A stretch of DNA of 64,000 nt from Methylophilaceae bacterium (GTDB taxonomy: Bacteria > Pseudomonadota > Gammaproteobacteria > Burkholderiales > Methylophilaceae): assembly GCA_013141125.1 (NCBI GenBank), contig JABFRO010000001.1, positions 620,001 to 684,000 of the forward strand, given 5' to 3'. Under the pieces are notes generated by a model. It did not search any database. It was not told the DNA's origin and was given only the letters and a program-made list of their open reading frames with translations. This document shows, piece after piece, positions 47,726 through 56,613 of this stretch. The translations under genes and the position numbers were made by a program. How positions within the stretch are numbered: the stretch's first letter is position 1; every line of letters starts with the position of its first letter.

Positions 47726-49140
47726 TGGCTACCGTCGTCACCAACCACAAAGCCTGCACAGTTAATCCGCTCAAGATGAGCCAACCGATTGGTGCTGCGT
47801 TGGCATTCATGGGCTTGAATCACTGTATGCCGACCCTGCACGGTTCACAGGGTTGTACATCATTCGGCTTGGTACTATTTGTGCGCCATTTCCGTGAAAT
47901 GATCCCGATGCAAACCACGGCCATGAACGAGGTGAACACTATCCTTGGCGGCATGGACAACATCGAACAAGCCATTATGAACATCTGGGAACGTGCCAAG
48001 CCGGATGTGATCGGTCTGGCTTCCACCGGTCTAACGGAAACCAAGGGCGATGATGTGGATGCGTATATCAAGCTGATTCGTGCCAGGCATCCTGAAATTG
48101 CCGAAATGGCGATTATTTATGCCTCCACGCCAGATTACGTGGGTGCATTTCAGGATGGCTGGAGCAAGGCCGTGGTGTGTATTGTGCAAGAGCTGGCTGT
48201 GCCGTGTAGCGTCAAACATATGGATCGTATTAACGTGTTGCCTGGCTCGCACCTGACACCAGGTGATATAGACGAAATCCGCGAAATAATCGAATCCTTT
48301 GGCCTGTCTGCGGTGTTTATTCCCGATATTTCCGGCTCACTGGATGGTCATATTCCAGAAGATTTTACGCCCACCACACTAGGCGGCACTACGCTGGAAC
48401 AACTGCGCACCATGGGCGCGGCACGAGCTACCATAGGAATTGGTAATCAAATGTACGCCGCCGCAGTTGAGCTGGAAATGAAAACGGGCGTGCCCTACAC
48501 CATGTTTGACCGCCTGACGGGTTTGGAAGCCAACGACAACTTTCTGCACTATTTATCTAAATTATCGGGCAAACCGGTACCCATGAAATATCGTCGCCAA
48601 CGCAGCCAGCTGCAAGATGCCATGTTGGACGCGCATTTCTACACCGGCGGCAAAAAAATCGCCATCGGTGCCGAGCCGGATTTACTCTGGTCATTAGGGA
48701 GTTTTGTTGCCGAAATGGGCTGCGAGCTAATGGCCGCTGTCACCACTACCCATTCACCCATGCTGGAAAAAATGCCTATCGCTGAAGTGCTGATAGGCGA
48801 TTTGGAAGACCTGGAAACGCGTGCCAAGGAATGTGACTTATTGATAACCCATTCGCACGGACGGCAAATGGCAGAGCGGTTAAAGCGGCCTTTCCTACGC
48901 TTTGGCTTGCCAATATTTGACCGCCTGGGTACTGCACATAAGCTAACTGTAGGCTATCGCGGCACTAAGGAACTGGTGTTCGAGATTGCCAATACGTTTA
49001 TGGCCGATGAACATGAGGCCACGCCGGAAAGCTGGCTCAATAACAGTGAGGCTGGCAATACTGAAGCCGGTGTTGCAGGTGAAAATTTCGCGGAAGAACA
49101 TGAATGTGCTTCCACTGGCGGTTGCAGTAGTTGTGCATAG
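47725..49140 (+). CDS. nifN: FeMo-cofactor scaffold protein NifN
   Basis: The beta-like partner of NifE. The 471-aa protein has CTVNPLKMSQPIGAALAFMG, the cluster-binding region HGSQGCTSFGLVLFVRHF, and LASTGLTETKGDDVDAYI in place of the third NifK cysteine segment. The C-terminus is long and ends in a Cys-rich tail (EEHECASTGGCSSCA) that could bind metal; such tails occur in some NifN proteins. A REP-like palindrome follows before nifX. Confidence 0.97.
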   Translation: MATVVTNHKACTVNPLKMSQPIGAALAFMGLNHCMPTLHGSQGCTSFGLVLFVRHFREMIPMQTTAMNEVNTILGGMDNIEQAIMNIWERAKPDVIGLASTGLTETKGDDVDAYIKLIRARHPEIAEMAIIYASTPDYVGAFQDGWSKAVVCIVQELAVPCSVKHMDRINVLPGSHLTPGDIDEIREIIESFGLSAVFIPDISGSLDGHIPEDFTPTTLGGTTLEQLRTMGAARATIGIGNQMYAAAVELEMKTGVPYTMFDRLTGLEANDNFLHYLSKLSGKPVPMKYRRQRSQLQDAMLDAHFYTGGKKIAIGAEPDLLWSLGSFVAEMGCELMAAVTTTHSPMLEKMPIAEVLIGDLEDLETRAKECDLLITHSHGRQMAERLKRPFLRFGLPIFDRLGTAHKLTVGYRGTKELVFEIANTFMADEHEATPESWLNNSEAGNTEAGVAGENFAEEHECASTGGCSSCA

Positions 49141-49142
49141 CT

Positions 49143-49219
49143 CGGATGAGCAGCTTCATCGCGTTATCCGACATGCACCATGTAACGTTTATATCGGATA
49201 ACGCTACGCTCATCCGACC
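49143..49219. repeat. Paired REP-like palindromes between nifN and nifX
   Basis: CGGATGAGC...GCGTTATCCGA at 49143-49172 and TCGGATAACGC...GCTCATCCGA near 49194-49217 are inverted copies of the core seen beside vapBC. On the mRNA they would form a strong hairpin inside the nif operon. Confidence 0.75.
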
Positions 49220-49260
49220 TACAACTGCACGAATACTTTGAAGATATATAGGAGAAACCC

Positions 49261-49665
49261 ATGAAAGTCGCTTTTGCCACACAGGATTTAATACGTGTTG
49301 ATGCCCATTTCGGCTGGGCCAAAAACCTGGCCATTTATGAACTTACACCGGAAAGATGGACTTTTTTGGAAGCGGTGCAGTTTGATGGTGATTTGAAAGA
49401 AGATGGTGATGAAGACAAACTGGCACCCAAGCTGGAAGTCATCAAGGATTGTGCACTCCTTTATATCGCGGCCATTGGCGGTTCTGCCGCCGCACGTGTG
49501 GTGGCACATAAAATTTTCCCGGTAAAAGTAACCGGGCCGGAAGTCATAGAGGAAGTTCTGGAAAAACTTAAGGATGTACTCAACGGCACACCGCCGCCCT
49601 GGTTGCGCAAAGCTTTAATGAAAGATCAGGAACGTAGTTTGGATTTTGAAGACGAAACCGTTTGA
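49261..49665 (+). CDS. nifX: NifX, FeMo-cofactor precursor carrier
   Basis: NifX (134 aa) binds NifB-co/VK-cluster intermediates and moves them between NifB, NifEN and NifDK. It shows the dinitrogenase iron-molybdenum cofactor-binding fold: KVAFATQDLIRVDAHFGWA at the start, DCALLYIAAIGGSAAARVV, and an acidic C-terminal extension. AGGAGA lies just before the ATG. The REP-containing 120-bp spacer from nifN could reduce its expression relative to nifEN. Confidence 0.95.
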   Translation: MKVAFATQDLIRVDAHFGWAKNLAIYELTPERWTFLEAVQFDGDLKEDGDEDKLAPKLEVIKDCALLYIAAIGGSAAARVVAHKIFPVKVTGPEVIEEVLEKLKDVLNGTPPPWLRKALMKDQERSLDFEDETV

Positions 49666-49726
49666 TTTTAATAAATTCAACTTTCTTGAATTTATTGAAG
49701 CACCCTAAATTTATAAGGATATTGAT

Positions 49727-50206
49727 ATGACCGCTACCGCAGTTGCAGAAACACCTACAGAAATTGATCCATGGCAATCGCCCTTTGTGCAAGAGCTAGT
49801 CAAGCAATGGCGTGCACAGGATACCCATGGTGCCTGGGAAGGCAAAGACGATGCCATGTTGCTAGCACCCTATATCATCACCAAAGAACAGCGCAAAGAG
49901 ATGCCGATTATCGGTGACCCAGACCCGGAAACCATCTGGCGTTTGGAGCTGTTTTACAACGCTGTTGGCTTGGCGGTTGAGCGTGAAACCAAAAACATGG
50001 TATCGCCAATGATGAAAATGCACCACGAAGGTTTCGGCAAGATGATACTCACAGCGGGACGTTTGGTCGTCGTCAACAAGCAGCTACGTGATGTGCATCG
50101 CTTTGGCTTTGAATCTATCGAAAAACTGGCTGCAGAGGGCGAAAAATTCGTATCCGCCGCCGTGGCGATTATTAAGCAATTTCCTGAAGTCGCAAATTAC
50201 AGCTGA
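49727..50206 (+). CDS. NifX-associated DUF269 nitrogen fixation protein
   Basis: A 159-aa member of the NifX-associated DUF269 family, invariably linked with nifX/nifE clusters. Characteristic segments are [40 protein letters not shown] and KMMHHEGF-like [19 protein letters not shown]. The role is unproven; a part in cofactor assembly is inferred from association. AAGGATATTG precedes the ATG. Confidence 0.93.
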   Translation: MTATAVAETPTEIDPWQSPFVQELVKQWRAQDTHGAWEGKDDAMLLAPYIITKEQRKEMPIIGDPDPETIWRLELFYNAVGLAVERETKNMVSPMMKMHHEGFGKMILTAGRLVVVNKQLRDVHRFGFESIEKLAAEGEKFVSAAVAIIKQFPEVANYS

Positions 50207-50228
50207 TTTTAATAAAGGGGAGAAAGTA

Positions 50229-50426
50229 GTGAGCGATATAGAAACCATCAAGGCTGAAGTGAAGAAACTTAACGCCCAGGCCACGCAACTCAAAATGGAC
50301 TTGCATGATTTATCAGAAGATTTGCCTATCGGATGGGAGAAAATCCCCGAATTAGCCGGTAAGGCATTCACCGCCTATGAACAACTCACCGAAGCGCGCA
50401 AAAAACTGGCAGCGGCTGGCGCTTAA
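50229..50426 (+). CDS. DUF683 (CCE_0567-like) small nif protein
   Basis: A 65-aa helical hairpin protein of the nif-linked DUF683 family: [39 protein letters not shown], and a Lys/Ala-rich end. I use the GTG at 50229, preceded by AAGGGGAG; the longer open frame upstream overlaps the DUF269 gene. The family's function is unknown, though a metal-binding role has been suggested for relatives. Confidence 0.9.
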   Translation: MSDIETIKAEVKKLNAQATQLKMDLHDLSEDLPIGWEKIPELAGKAFTAYEQLTEARKKLAAAGA

Positions 50427-50437
50427 AGGAGCAAAAA

Positions 50438-50746
50438 ATGTCATATACCGTAACCCTACCCAGCGGCGTTGAATGGATACCGCAATTTGCTGAACACATT
50501 GAAGAAGAAAAGTGCATAGGCTGTGGCCGTTGCTTTAAAGTTTGCGGGCGTGATGTGCTGCAACTGGTGGGCATTAATGAAGAGGGTGAACGCGTAATGG
50601 TGGCCTCGGACGATGACGACGATGATGATGATGAATATACCAAGAAAGTGATGATTATCGCGCATCCTGAAAACTGTATAGGCTGTGAAGCCTGCGCTAA
50701 AATTTGTCCGAAAAAATGTTACACGCATGGTCCGCTTGCCGCATAA
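50438..50746 (+). CDS. fdxB: Nif-specific ferredoxin III (FdxB), 2x[4Fe-4S]
   Basis: A 102-aa bacterial-type ferredoxin with two cluster motifs, [11 protein letters not shown] near residue 28 and [15 protein letters not shown] near residue 82. They are separated by an insert with a run of eight aspartates ([12 protein letters not shown]). It matches ferredoxin III of nif clusters, thought to supply electrons to cofactor assembly or nitrogenase. It starts 11 bp after the DUF683 gene with AAAGGAG upstream. Confidence 0.94.
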   Translation: MSYTVTLPSGVEWIPQFAEHIEEEKCIGCGRCFKVCGRDVLQLVGINEEGERVMVASDDDDDDDDEYTKKVMIIAHPENCIGCEACAKICPKKCYTHGPLAA

Positions 50747-50755
50747 ACCAGTAAT

Positions 50756-51181
50756 ATGTCTGCCATGCAAACGCCACTCAAACCCAGCATTCCCATTCAT
50801 GTGGATAATCATCCGCAAAACAATCGCCCAAACAATCGTATGGATGAGTTCGATGATTTGATTGAATTGCTTATGGATCACCGCGCTGATGATAGTGATG
50901 AAAACGGGGATTTAGCCGCTTTTATTGCCAGTGCCTGCATGGGTGAAAATCACTTGTGGCAAGATATGGGGCTACCCACCCGCGCGGTGCTTTCAGAGCT
51001 GATGCAAGCCCGCTTCCCAACGCTGGCCGCTAAAAACACGGGCGATATGAAATGGAAGAAGTTTTTTTACAAGCAACTATGCGAGCGCGCCGATATTTTT
51101 ATCTGCAAATCTCCCAGTTGTGGCGTTTGTATTGATTACGACAAATGCTTTGGGCACGAAGACGAAACACCTGAAAAGTAG
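50756..51181 (+). CDS. nifQ: NifQ, molybdenum donor for FeMo-cofactor
   Basis: NifQ carries a Mo-Fe-S cluster and delivers molybdenum to NifEN/NifH. The 141-aa protein has the core HLWQDMGLPTRAVLSELMQA and the C-terminal cysteine motif CKSPSCGVCIDYDKC (C-x4-C-x2-C-x5-C). It is shorter than many NifQ proteins (about 170-200 aa), lacking part of the N-terminal region, but the conserved domain is complete. It starts 9 bp after fdxB. Confidence 0.92.
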   Translation: MSAMQTPLKPSIPIHVDNHPQNNRPNNRMDEFDDLIELLMDHRADDSDENGDLAAFIASACMGENHLWQDMGLPTRAVLSELMQARFPTLAAKNTGDMKWKKFFYKQLCERADIFICKSPSCGVCIDYDKCFGHEDETPEK

Positions 51182-51248
51182 CCCCTCCCTGAATCTGACA
51201 TTTCTGCTTTAATAGGAAAAACTTAAAGTTGCCAAAAAGGAAAGTCAG

Positions 51249-52919
51249 ATGAACCAGACTAATTTAACCCGGGCCGAGCAAGCCATCCGCACCTACCACA
51301 AGCGCACCAAACACCGCTTTGAGGCTTATGCGCCGGGGCCGGACACGCTGGACTGGGATGCGCAGCCGGCGCCTTTTCGCCATTTTGACGGAGCGCCTAA
51401 TTTTCCGCTACCTGCATTGGCAGATAGTTTGCAGGATACGGCACTGCTTGCCGCGTTAACGCGTCCATTTTTTTCGCTTGATACGCCAAGCCAAGCTTTG
51501 CCCTATACGCTGCTCACACTGGGTGCCCTGCTCCATCTGGCACTTGGCATTACCGCCTGGAAATCCTACGGGCCGGATCGCTGGGCGGTGCGGGCAAACC
51601 CTTCCAGCGGTAACTTGCATCCGATAGAAGCTTATGTGCTGATAGGCGGCCTGCAAAATCTGCCGGATGGTATTTATCACTATCGGCCAGAAACACATGC
51701 GCTGGAACGCCGTGCTAACCTTGCCATTTCAACCGACAGCCTACCCACGCTACAAATAGCCCTCAGCGCGGCGATGTGGCGCGAAGCATGGAAATACGGC
51801 GAACGGGCGTTTCGTTATTGCCAATTGGATACCGGCCATGCCGTGGGCGCGCTGGCTTATGCGGCCAGGGTTTTGGGTTGGTCGTTAATAGAGCAAAGAA
51901 ATATAGCGACAGATACCCTGGCGCAATGGTTGGGCTTGAATAGAAGTGCCGATTTTCCCGCCCGACGACAGCCGGAAACCGAGCGCGAAGAAGCTGAAAT
52001 GTTACTGGCGGTTTCATTTGATGGCGCGACAGCCAAGCTGTCGTCATCGTTACGGCCCACTGCTTGGGTTGGCGTAGCCTCCACCATTGATGCTCACCCC
52101 ATGTATCGCTGGCCTATCATTGAAGAAGTGGCGGTAGCAAGCAGGCATCTCGCTAGCAATACGCCACCCGCTGTCTTGCCAGCTGTCACCAGCTCAGCCA
52201 CATCGACTAAAGCCATATCAACAAAAGCCAGCGCAACAAGCGCCGCCGACATAATCCTCGGCAGACGCAGTGCGCAGCGTTTTAATGCAAACCATGTGAT
52301 GCCAAGGCAGGATTTTCTGGATTTACTGATTGCGCTACTACCCTGCCAGCAAAGCCCATGGAATGCCTTAAGCGAGCCGCCACGTATCAATTTATTGCTA
52401 TTCGTGCATCGCGTTGAGGGATTCGATCCCGGCTTGTATCTTTTTGTGCGCGAACCGCGTCTGGAAGAGCAATTGAATGCAAGTCTGAATGCACAATTTT
52501 TGCGTAAACCCGTTGGTCTGATAGCGCCGCATCTCAATCTGCAATTGCTCACACCCGCACCAAGCGGCGAACTACACCGTGTGACACGCAGTCTGCATTG
52601 CCATCAAGATATTGCGGCGAACGCCTGCTTCGCCTTGGGGATGCTGGCTGAATACGATGGCGTTATAGCCAACAACCCTGCAGCCTATCGTGATTTGCAC
52701 CGCGAAGCTGGCTTAATCGGCCAGGTACTTTATTTGCAAGCCGAAGCGCACGGCTTGCGCGGCACGGGCATAGGCTGTTTTTTTGATGACCCCATACATG
52801 ATTTGCTGGGGCTTAGCAACGAAACTTTCCAAACCATTTACCACTTTACCGTTGGTCTTTCATTGGAAGACACGCGCATTGAAAACATTCCGACATACAC
52901 ACTAGCGAGAACATCATGA
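51249..52919 (+). CDS. Double nitroreductase-fold (SagB-like) protein
   Basis: A 556-aa protein with two nitroreductase/SagB-type halves. Half one (about 60-265) has RANPSSGNLHPIEAYVLIGG and DTGHAVGALAYAARVLGW. Half two (about 335-545) has ILGRRSAQRFNANHVMPRQD, INLLLFVHRVEGFDPGLYLF, LIGQVLYLQAEAHGLRGTGI and GCFFDDPIHDLLGL. Such FMN proteins are oxidoreductases. The family is reported near nif genes in other diazotrophs, but the reaction is unknown. It overlaps the rhodanese-ankyrin gene by 4 bp. Only half one has the RxNPSSGNLHP FMN loop, so half two may be regulatory. Confidence 0.78.
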   Translation: MNQTNLTRAEQAIRTYHKRTKHRFEAYAPGPDTLDWDAQPAPFRHFDGAPNFPLPALADSLQDTALLAALTRPFFSLDTPSQALPYTLLTLGALLHLALGITAWKSYGPDRWAVRANPSSGNLHPIEAYVLIGGLQNLPDGIYHYRPETHALERRANLAISTDSLPTLQIALSAAMWREAWKYGERAFRYCQLDTGHAVGALAYAARVLGWSLIEQRNIATDTLAQWLGLNRSADFPARRQPETEREEAEMLLAVSFDGATAKLSSSLRPTAWVGVASTIDAHPMYRWPIIEEVAVASRHLASNTPPAVLPAVTSSATSTKAISTKASATSAADIILGRRSAQRFNANHVMPRQDFLDLLIALLPCQQSPWNALSEPPRINLLLFVHRVEGFDPGLYLFVREPRLEEQLNASLNAQFLRKPVGLIAPHLNLQLLTPAPSGELHRVTRSLHCHQDIAANACFALGMLAEYDGVIANNPAAYRDLHREAGLIGQVLYLQAEAHGLRGTGIGCFFDDPIHDLLGLSNETFQTIYHFTVGLSLEDTRIENIPTYTLARTS

Positions 52920-53716
52920 GCACAGCAACGCAACGCCATTCATTCCAGCGCATTTCACCGCAAACGGCGACTGATCTTATCCTGCGCGCCAGAGCGGGCA
53001 TCAAGCCGCTGGCATTATTTGATTCGCGTGATGCGGCCAGCTATGCAAAATCCCATATCAAAGGTACCGATCATCTGACTGAGCGTGGCTTCGGTGAAGT
53101 CATCGCCAGTTTGCCGAAAAATGTCCCGGTGATGATCTATTGCTACCATGGCAACGCCAGCCAGATTTATGCCAGCATGTTCACCGACTTCCAATATAAC
53201 GAGGTTTACAGTGTGGATGGCGGCTACGAAGCCTTGGCTCCCGCCTTGCCTGACCCTCCGGCTTTAAATGCAAAATCCAGCCCAACACTCGCCCAGTTCA
53301 TCACCGAATATCAGTTTGATCCTACCAATCTCAACAGCCTGCAACAGCACGCGCTAAGCCCACTCATGCGCGCCGCCTTGCTGGGGCGTGACGACTTGGC
53401 TGAAGAGCTGCTGGCGCACGGTGTCAATATTCACCTGCGTAACAGCGATGGTAATAACGCGCTATGGCTGGCCTGCGTTTCCGGCAATGCCACGCTGGTA
53501 CAGCGCCTGATGGACGCCGGCATAGACCTCAACAATCGCAATCTCACGGGTGCGACAACCCTGATGTATACCGCTTCCAGCGGTAAGGACGCGATGACCA
53601 AACTGTTACTGGAAAACGGTGCCGACCCAATGATACGCACCGATGACGATTATCTTGCAGTAGAACTGGCGGCCACTACCGAATGCCTCAGGCTATTACG
53701 GCATACCGCTGTATAA
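52916..53716 (+). CDS. Rhodanese-ankyrin repeat fusion protein
   Basis: A 266-aa cytoplasmic fusion. Residues about 15-110 form a rhodanese domain, with LALFDSRDAASYAKSHIKG and the catalytic loop MIYCYHGNASQ with a persulfide-forming Cys, then YSVDGGYEAL. Residues about 140-260 form three to four ankyrin repeats (NSDGNNALWLACVSGNATLV, NLTGATTLMYTASSGKDA). It is coupled to the double nitroreductase gene by a 4-bp overlap at the end of the nif cluster. Sulfur handling for cluster assembly or protein sensing are possible roles; neither is shown. Confidence 0.85.
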   Translation: MSTATQRHSFQRISPQTATDLILRARAGIKPLALFDSRDAASYAKSHIKGTDHLTERGFGEVIASLPKNVPVMIYCYHGNASQIYASMFTDFQYNEVYSVDGGYEALAPALPDPPALNAKSSPTLAQFITEYQFDPTNLNSLQQHALSPLMRAALLGRDDLAEELLAHGVNIHLRNSDGNNALWLACVSGNATLVQRLMDAGIDLNNRNLTGATTLMYTASSGKDAMTKLLLENGADPMIRTDDDYLAVELAATTECLRLLRHTAV

Positions 53717-53748
53717 GCTTTTCTTTTTCAGGTACTTGCGAATCGGCG

Positions 53749-54927
53749 CTAACAGGTGGCAGCATGTTTAAGCGCATTCAGGGTAACACTTATGGCGAAT
53801 CCGCCTTCCGCTCGATTGATGGCGCTGATCGTACCCCCATGCGCTTGCACCACGCGGTGAGTGATTGCCAGCCCCAGTCCGTAGCCGGTTTGTTGATTTG
53901 TAGTACCGCGAAAGAATGGCTCAAAAATCGCGTCCAGATATTCCGCCGGAACTCCTGAGCCGTTATCGGATATGGTAATGATCCATTGCGGTTCTGTTGC
54001 TTTCAAGTCGCTAGCTTTCACGTCTGTCGTTTTTAAGTCTGTAGTTTTCATGGCTGAAACGCCAATTTCCCCGCCAGGTGGCGAGTGCAGAACGGCATTG
54101 CGTACGATGTTTTCCAGTGCACGAAACAGGAGCTCCTGATTGCCTAGGATATAAATATTTTCTGGCAGATTGACATTGACCAGGCAGTGTTTGGATTCGG
54201 CTTCAAAATAGGCATCGTCGCAGATGTGATCGAGTATTTTGCGCACATCAACGGTTTCATCCATGCGTCCGGCCATGCCGGAATCCAGGCGTGCCAGCGT
54301 CAACAATTCACCCACCAGCGTGTTGATACGGCTGGTGTCGCGTTCTATGCGCGTGATGAATTCTGTGGCACGGTCAGGCTGTTGTTGCATCAAATCCGTT
54401 GCGGCTTGCAACCTGGCGAGCGGCGAGCGCAATTCGTGCGAAATGTCATGCAGCAATCTGCGCTGAGCATCCATCAGGTTTTGCAGTCGGCTGGCCATGC
54501 GATCAAAATCCTGCCCCAGGTCAGCCAGTTCATCCTGGCGTCCACCCATGGAGATGCCAATACGTGTGCCGAGTTTGCCGTTCGCCACGGCAACGAAAGC
54601 GGTGCGCAGCGTGCGGATGGGGCGCGCAAAATACCATGCTAGCAAAGCGGCAAAAATAAAACTTGCCGCGCTTCCGGCAAAAATCGGTAGCAAGGGCGGC
54701 AGAAACCCGTCACTGCGTGGCGGGCGCGGTCCTGAACCCGGTTCTCCATTTGGCGGCGGCGGTCGCAAGTCATATCGTCCATCTGGCGATGGTGGTGGTA
54801 GTTCCGGCGGTGCCAATACCTGGGACGGTTCAGGACGCAATGCCCATATCGCCAGACCAACACCGAAGGAAGTGAACACCTGGGCCAGCCAGAAGAAGAA
54901 AAAGAATTTCCAGAATAATCGCCCCAT
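53749..54927 (-). CDS. CpxA-like sensor histidine kinase
   Basis: A 392-aa inner-membrane kinase. TM1 is at about 5-30 and TM2 at about 76-100, enclosing a small, very proline-rich periplasmic segment (APPELPPPSPDGRYD, RPPPPNGEPGSGPRPP). Then come a HAMP linker, the H-box HDISHELRSPLARL, N-box NIVRNAVLHSP, G1 ISDNGSGVP and G2 GYGLGLAITH. It follows the response regulator by one base, so the two form a two-component pair. Divergent from a Spy/CpxP-like gene, it is best read as envelope-stress sensing. Confidence 0.9.
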   Translation of the reverse strand: MGRLFWKFFFFFWLAQVFTSFGVGLAIWALRPEPSQVLAPPELPPPSPDGRYDLRPPPPNGEPGSGPRPPRSDGFLPPLLPIFAGSAASFIFAALLAWYFARPIRTLRTAFVAVANGKLGTRIGISMGGRQDELADLGQDFDRMASRLQNLMDAQRRLLHDISHELRSPLARLQAATDLMQQQPDRATEFITRIERDTSRINTLVGELLTLARLDSGMAGRMDETVDVRKILDHICDDAYFEAESKHCLVNVNLPENIYILGNQELLFRALENIVRNAVLHSPPGGEIGVSAMKTTDLKTTDVKASDLKATEPQWIITISDNGSGVPAEYLDAIFEPFFRGTTNQQTGYGLGLAITHRVVQAHGGTISAINRAEGGFAISVTLNALKHAATC

Positions 54928-54928
54928 G

Positions 54929-55621
54929 CTATTCCTCTATCAGCAAATAACCCTTGCGAATAATGGTTTGTATGCACGAGCGCCCGTCTGACAAGGTTCC
55001 CAGTTTCTGGCGAATCTTGCTCATATGCATATCAATGGAACGGTCAAAGCGCATCAATGACCGGCCCAATGCCTGTTCGGACAAATCTTCCTTGTTTACA
55101 ATCTGCCCGGCATGGCGCGCCAATACTTCAAGCAAGCCAAACTCGGTACTGGTCAGATCGATAATCTGTTCATTCCATTCCGCCTTGCGTTTACCGGGCC
55201 AGATGGTCAGGGCACCTACTCTAATTGATTTTTGCGTGGCATCTTCAAGCTTGCCAATACGCTTTAAAATAGCACGAATGCGTGCAGTCAGCTCTCTGGC
55301 CGTGCAGGGTTTGGGCACGTAGTCATCGGCACCCAGCTCCAGCCCGACTATCCTATCCGTATCATCGCCGCGCGCAGTCAGCATGAGTACCGGCATGATG
55401 CTTTCGTTCCGAATACGGCGCAAAACTTCTATACCGTTGATTCCCGGCATCATCACATCAAGCACGGCAATCGCATGGTGCCCACTCAGCGCTTCGCGTA
55501 CACCGGTCTCTCCGTCATGCACCATGGCGACCTTGAATCCTTCCTGATTCAAATAGTCGCGAAGCATTTCGACCAGTTCCACATCGTCGTCGATCAGCAA
55601 TACCTTCTCACCTTTGCTCAT
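54929..55621 (-). CDS. OmpR-family (CpxR-like) response regulator
   Basis: A 230-aa regulator. The receiver domain has the acidic pocket in LLIDDDVEL, phospho-acceptor Asp in AVLDVMMPGING, the MLTARGDD Thr and the VPKPC Lys. A C-terminal winged helix has LTSTEFGLLEVLARHAGQIV and SIDMHMSKIRQKL. It probably regulates the divergent spy-like gene and its own operon. A decayed copy of its first about 20 codons is found at 57770-57830. Confidence 0.93.
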   Translation of the reverse strand: MSKGEKVLLIDDDVELVEMLRDYLNQEGFKVAMVHDGETGVREALSGHHAIAVLDVMMPGINGIEVLRRIRNESIMPVLMLTARGDDTDRIVGLELGADDYVPKPCTARELTARIRAILKRIGKLEDATQKSIRVGALTIWPGKRKAEWNEQIIDLTSTEFGLLEVLARHAGQIVNKEDLSEQALGRSLMRFDRSIDMHMSKIRQKLGTLSDGRSCIQTIIRKGYLLIEE

Positions 55622-55930
55622 GTTAACTCCATTGGTCTACAGGCTGGAATGTTACCCAAGTCGCTATTGGCTTAGAAGAAAAACACCGGACATTTACGCA
55701 AATTTACTTCCCATATCAGCACATTACACGATGCACTTGCACAATGCCATGCATCGGTGACGAGCACTTTTCCTAACCACCACCGAATTTATAGAAAGGG
55801 AATTCAATGATGATAGCCATGACTCAAGACGTAGTTCAAAAAACAGACAACCAAATCACTCCAGGATTTTTGCCGAAGATGCTGGCGGTGCTGGCGTTTG
55901 CAGCCATTCCTTCGTTTGTACTGGCGCAGG
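55573..55930. repeat. Ancestral copy of duplicated regulator-spy intergenic segment
   Basis: This segment (start of the response regulator, the whole intergenic region, start of the spy-like gene) recurs in degenerate form at 57784-58200. Shared blocks include CATATCAGCACATTACAC-like, GAGCACTTTTC and GTTCAAAAAAC in the same order and spacing. Confidence 0.85.
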
Positions 55931-56532
55931 AGCCTTATCCGGTATCTCCGCATGATTTCGATTGCAAAGGTTTTACAGAACTGCATGAAGACTTGCCGCC
56001 GCCTTTCTCTGGAATACAAGACGGTTTGCCTCAGCCGCCTTATCCTGGCTTGCAAGGCGGTTTGCCACCACCACCTTATCCCGGACTGCAAGCTTGCTTG
56101 CCCCCGCCGCCTTATCATGGACAGTATGGAAACTTGCCGCCACCAGGAAACAAACCGGATGGATTGCCGCCACCATTGGCCCATCTTGGTTTGACCCCTG
56201 CACAACTGGTAAAAGTGACTGAATTGCTTCAGGCTCAAGCCCCTGTGATACAGGATAAGGAAAAAATCGCACATAAATCCCTGGCTGATATACGCCACCT
56301 CGCCCAGGCAGACCATTGGGACAAAGAGAAAGCGAAAACCTTGACAGAGGCGCATGGCAAAGCGCTGAGTGAGCTGGTTTATCTACATGCGGAAACCGAG
56401 TCCAGAGTTTGGGCGATATTAACCAAAGCACAGCGCAAACGCCTGTTAGCGCAGGAAGATTTGCATAAATTCAGATTAAAACATGAAATTTTGCTGACCC
56501 AAATTTACCTCGATTTACACTTTGCACCGTGA
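55807..56532 (+). CDS. Spy/CpxP-like periplasmic protein with Pro-rich repeats
   Basis: A 241-aa exported protein with a long n-region, a signal ending FVLA-QE (cleavage after Ala40), a proline-rich section at about 60-118 and a helical Spy/CpxP-type domain. The repeats are about 12 residues (GLQGGLPPPPYP is the clearest). The helical part has HLGLTPAQLVKVTELLQAQ and an LTKAQRKRLL motif. CpxP-type proteins restrain Cpx kinases; Spy proteins are chaperones. It is divergent from the kinase/regulator pair, the usual cpxP-cpxRA layout. Confidence 0.82.
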   Translation: MMIAMTQDVVQKTDNQITPGFLPKMLAVLAFAAIPSFVLAQEPYPVSPHDFDCKGFTELHEDLPPPFSGIQDGLPQPPYPGLQGGLPPPPYPGLQACLPPPPYHGQYGNLPPPGNKPDGLPPPLAHLGLTPAQLVKVTELLQAQAPVIQDKEKIAHKSLADIRHLAQADHWDKEKAKTLTEAHGKALSELVYLHAETESRVWAILTKAQRKRLLAQEDLHKFRLKHEILLTQIYLDLHFAP

Positions 56533-56613
56533 ATAAACAAGAAGTAAGGGTCGATAATCATGCATGTGCAAGCACAAATGCACATGGCAAAAATCCAACC
56601 CAAGGAGCGAATC

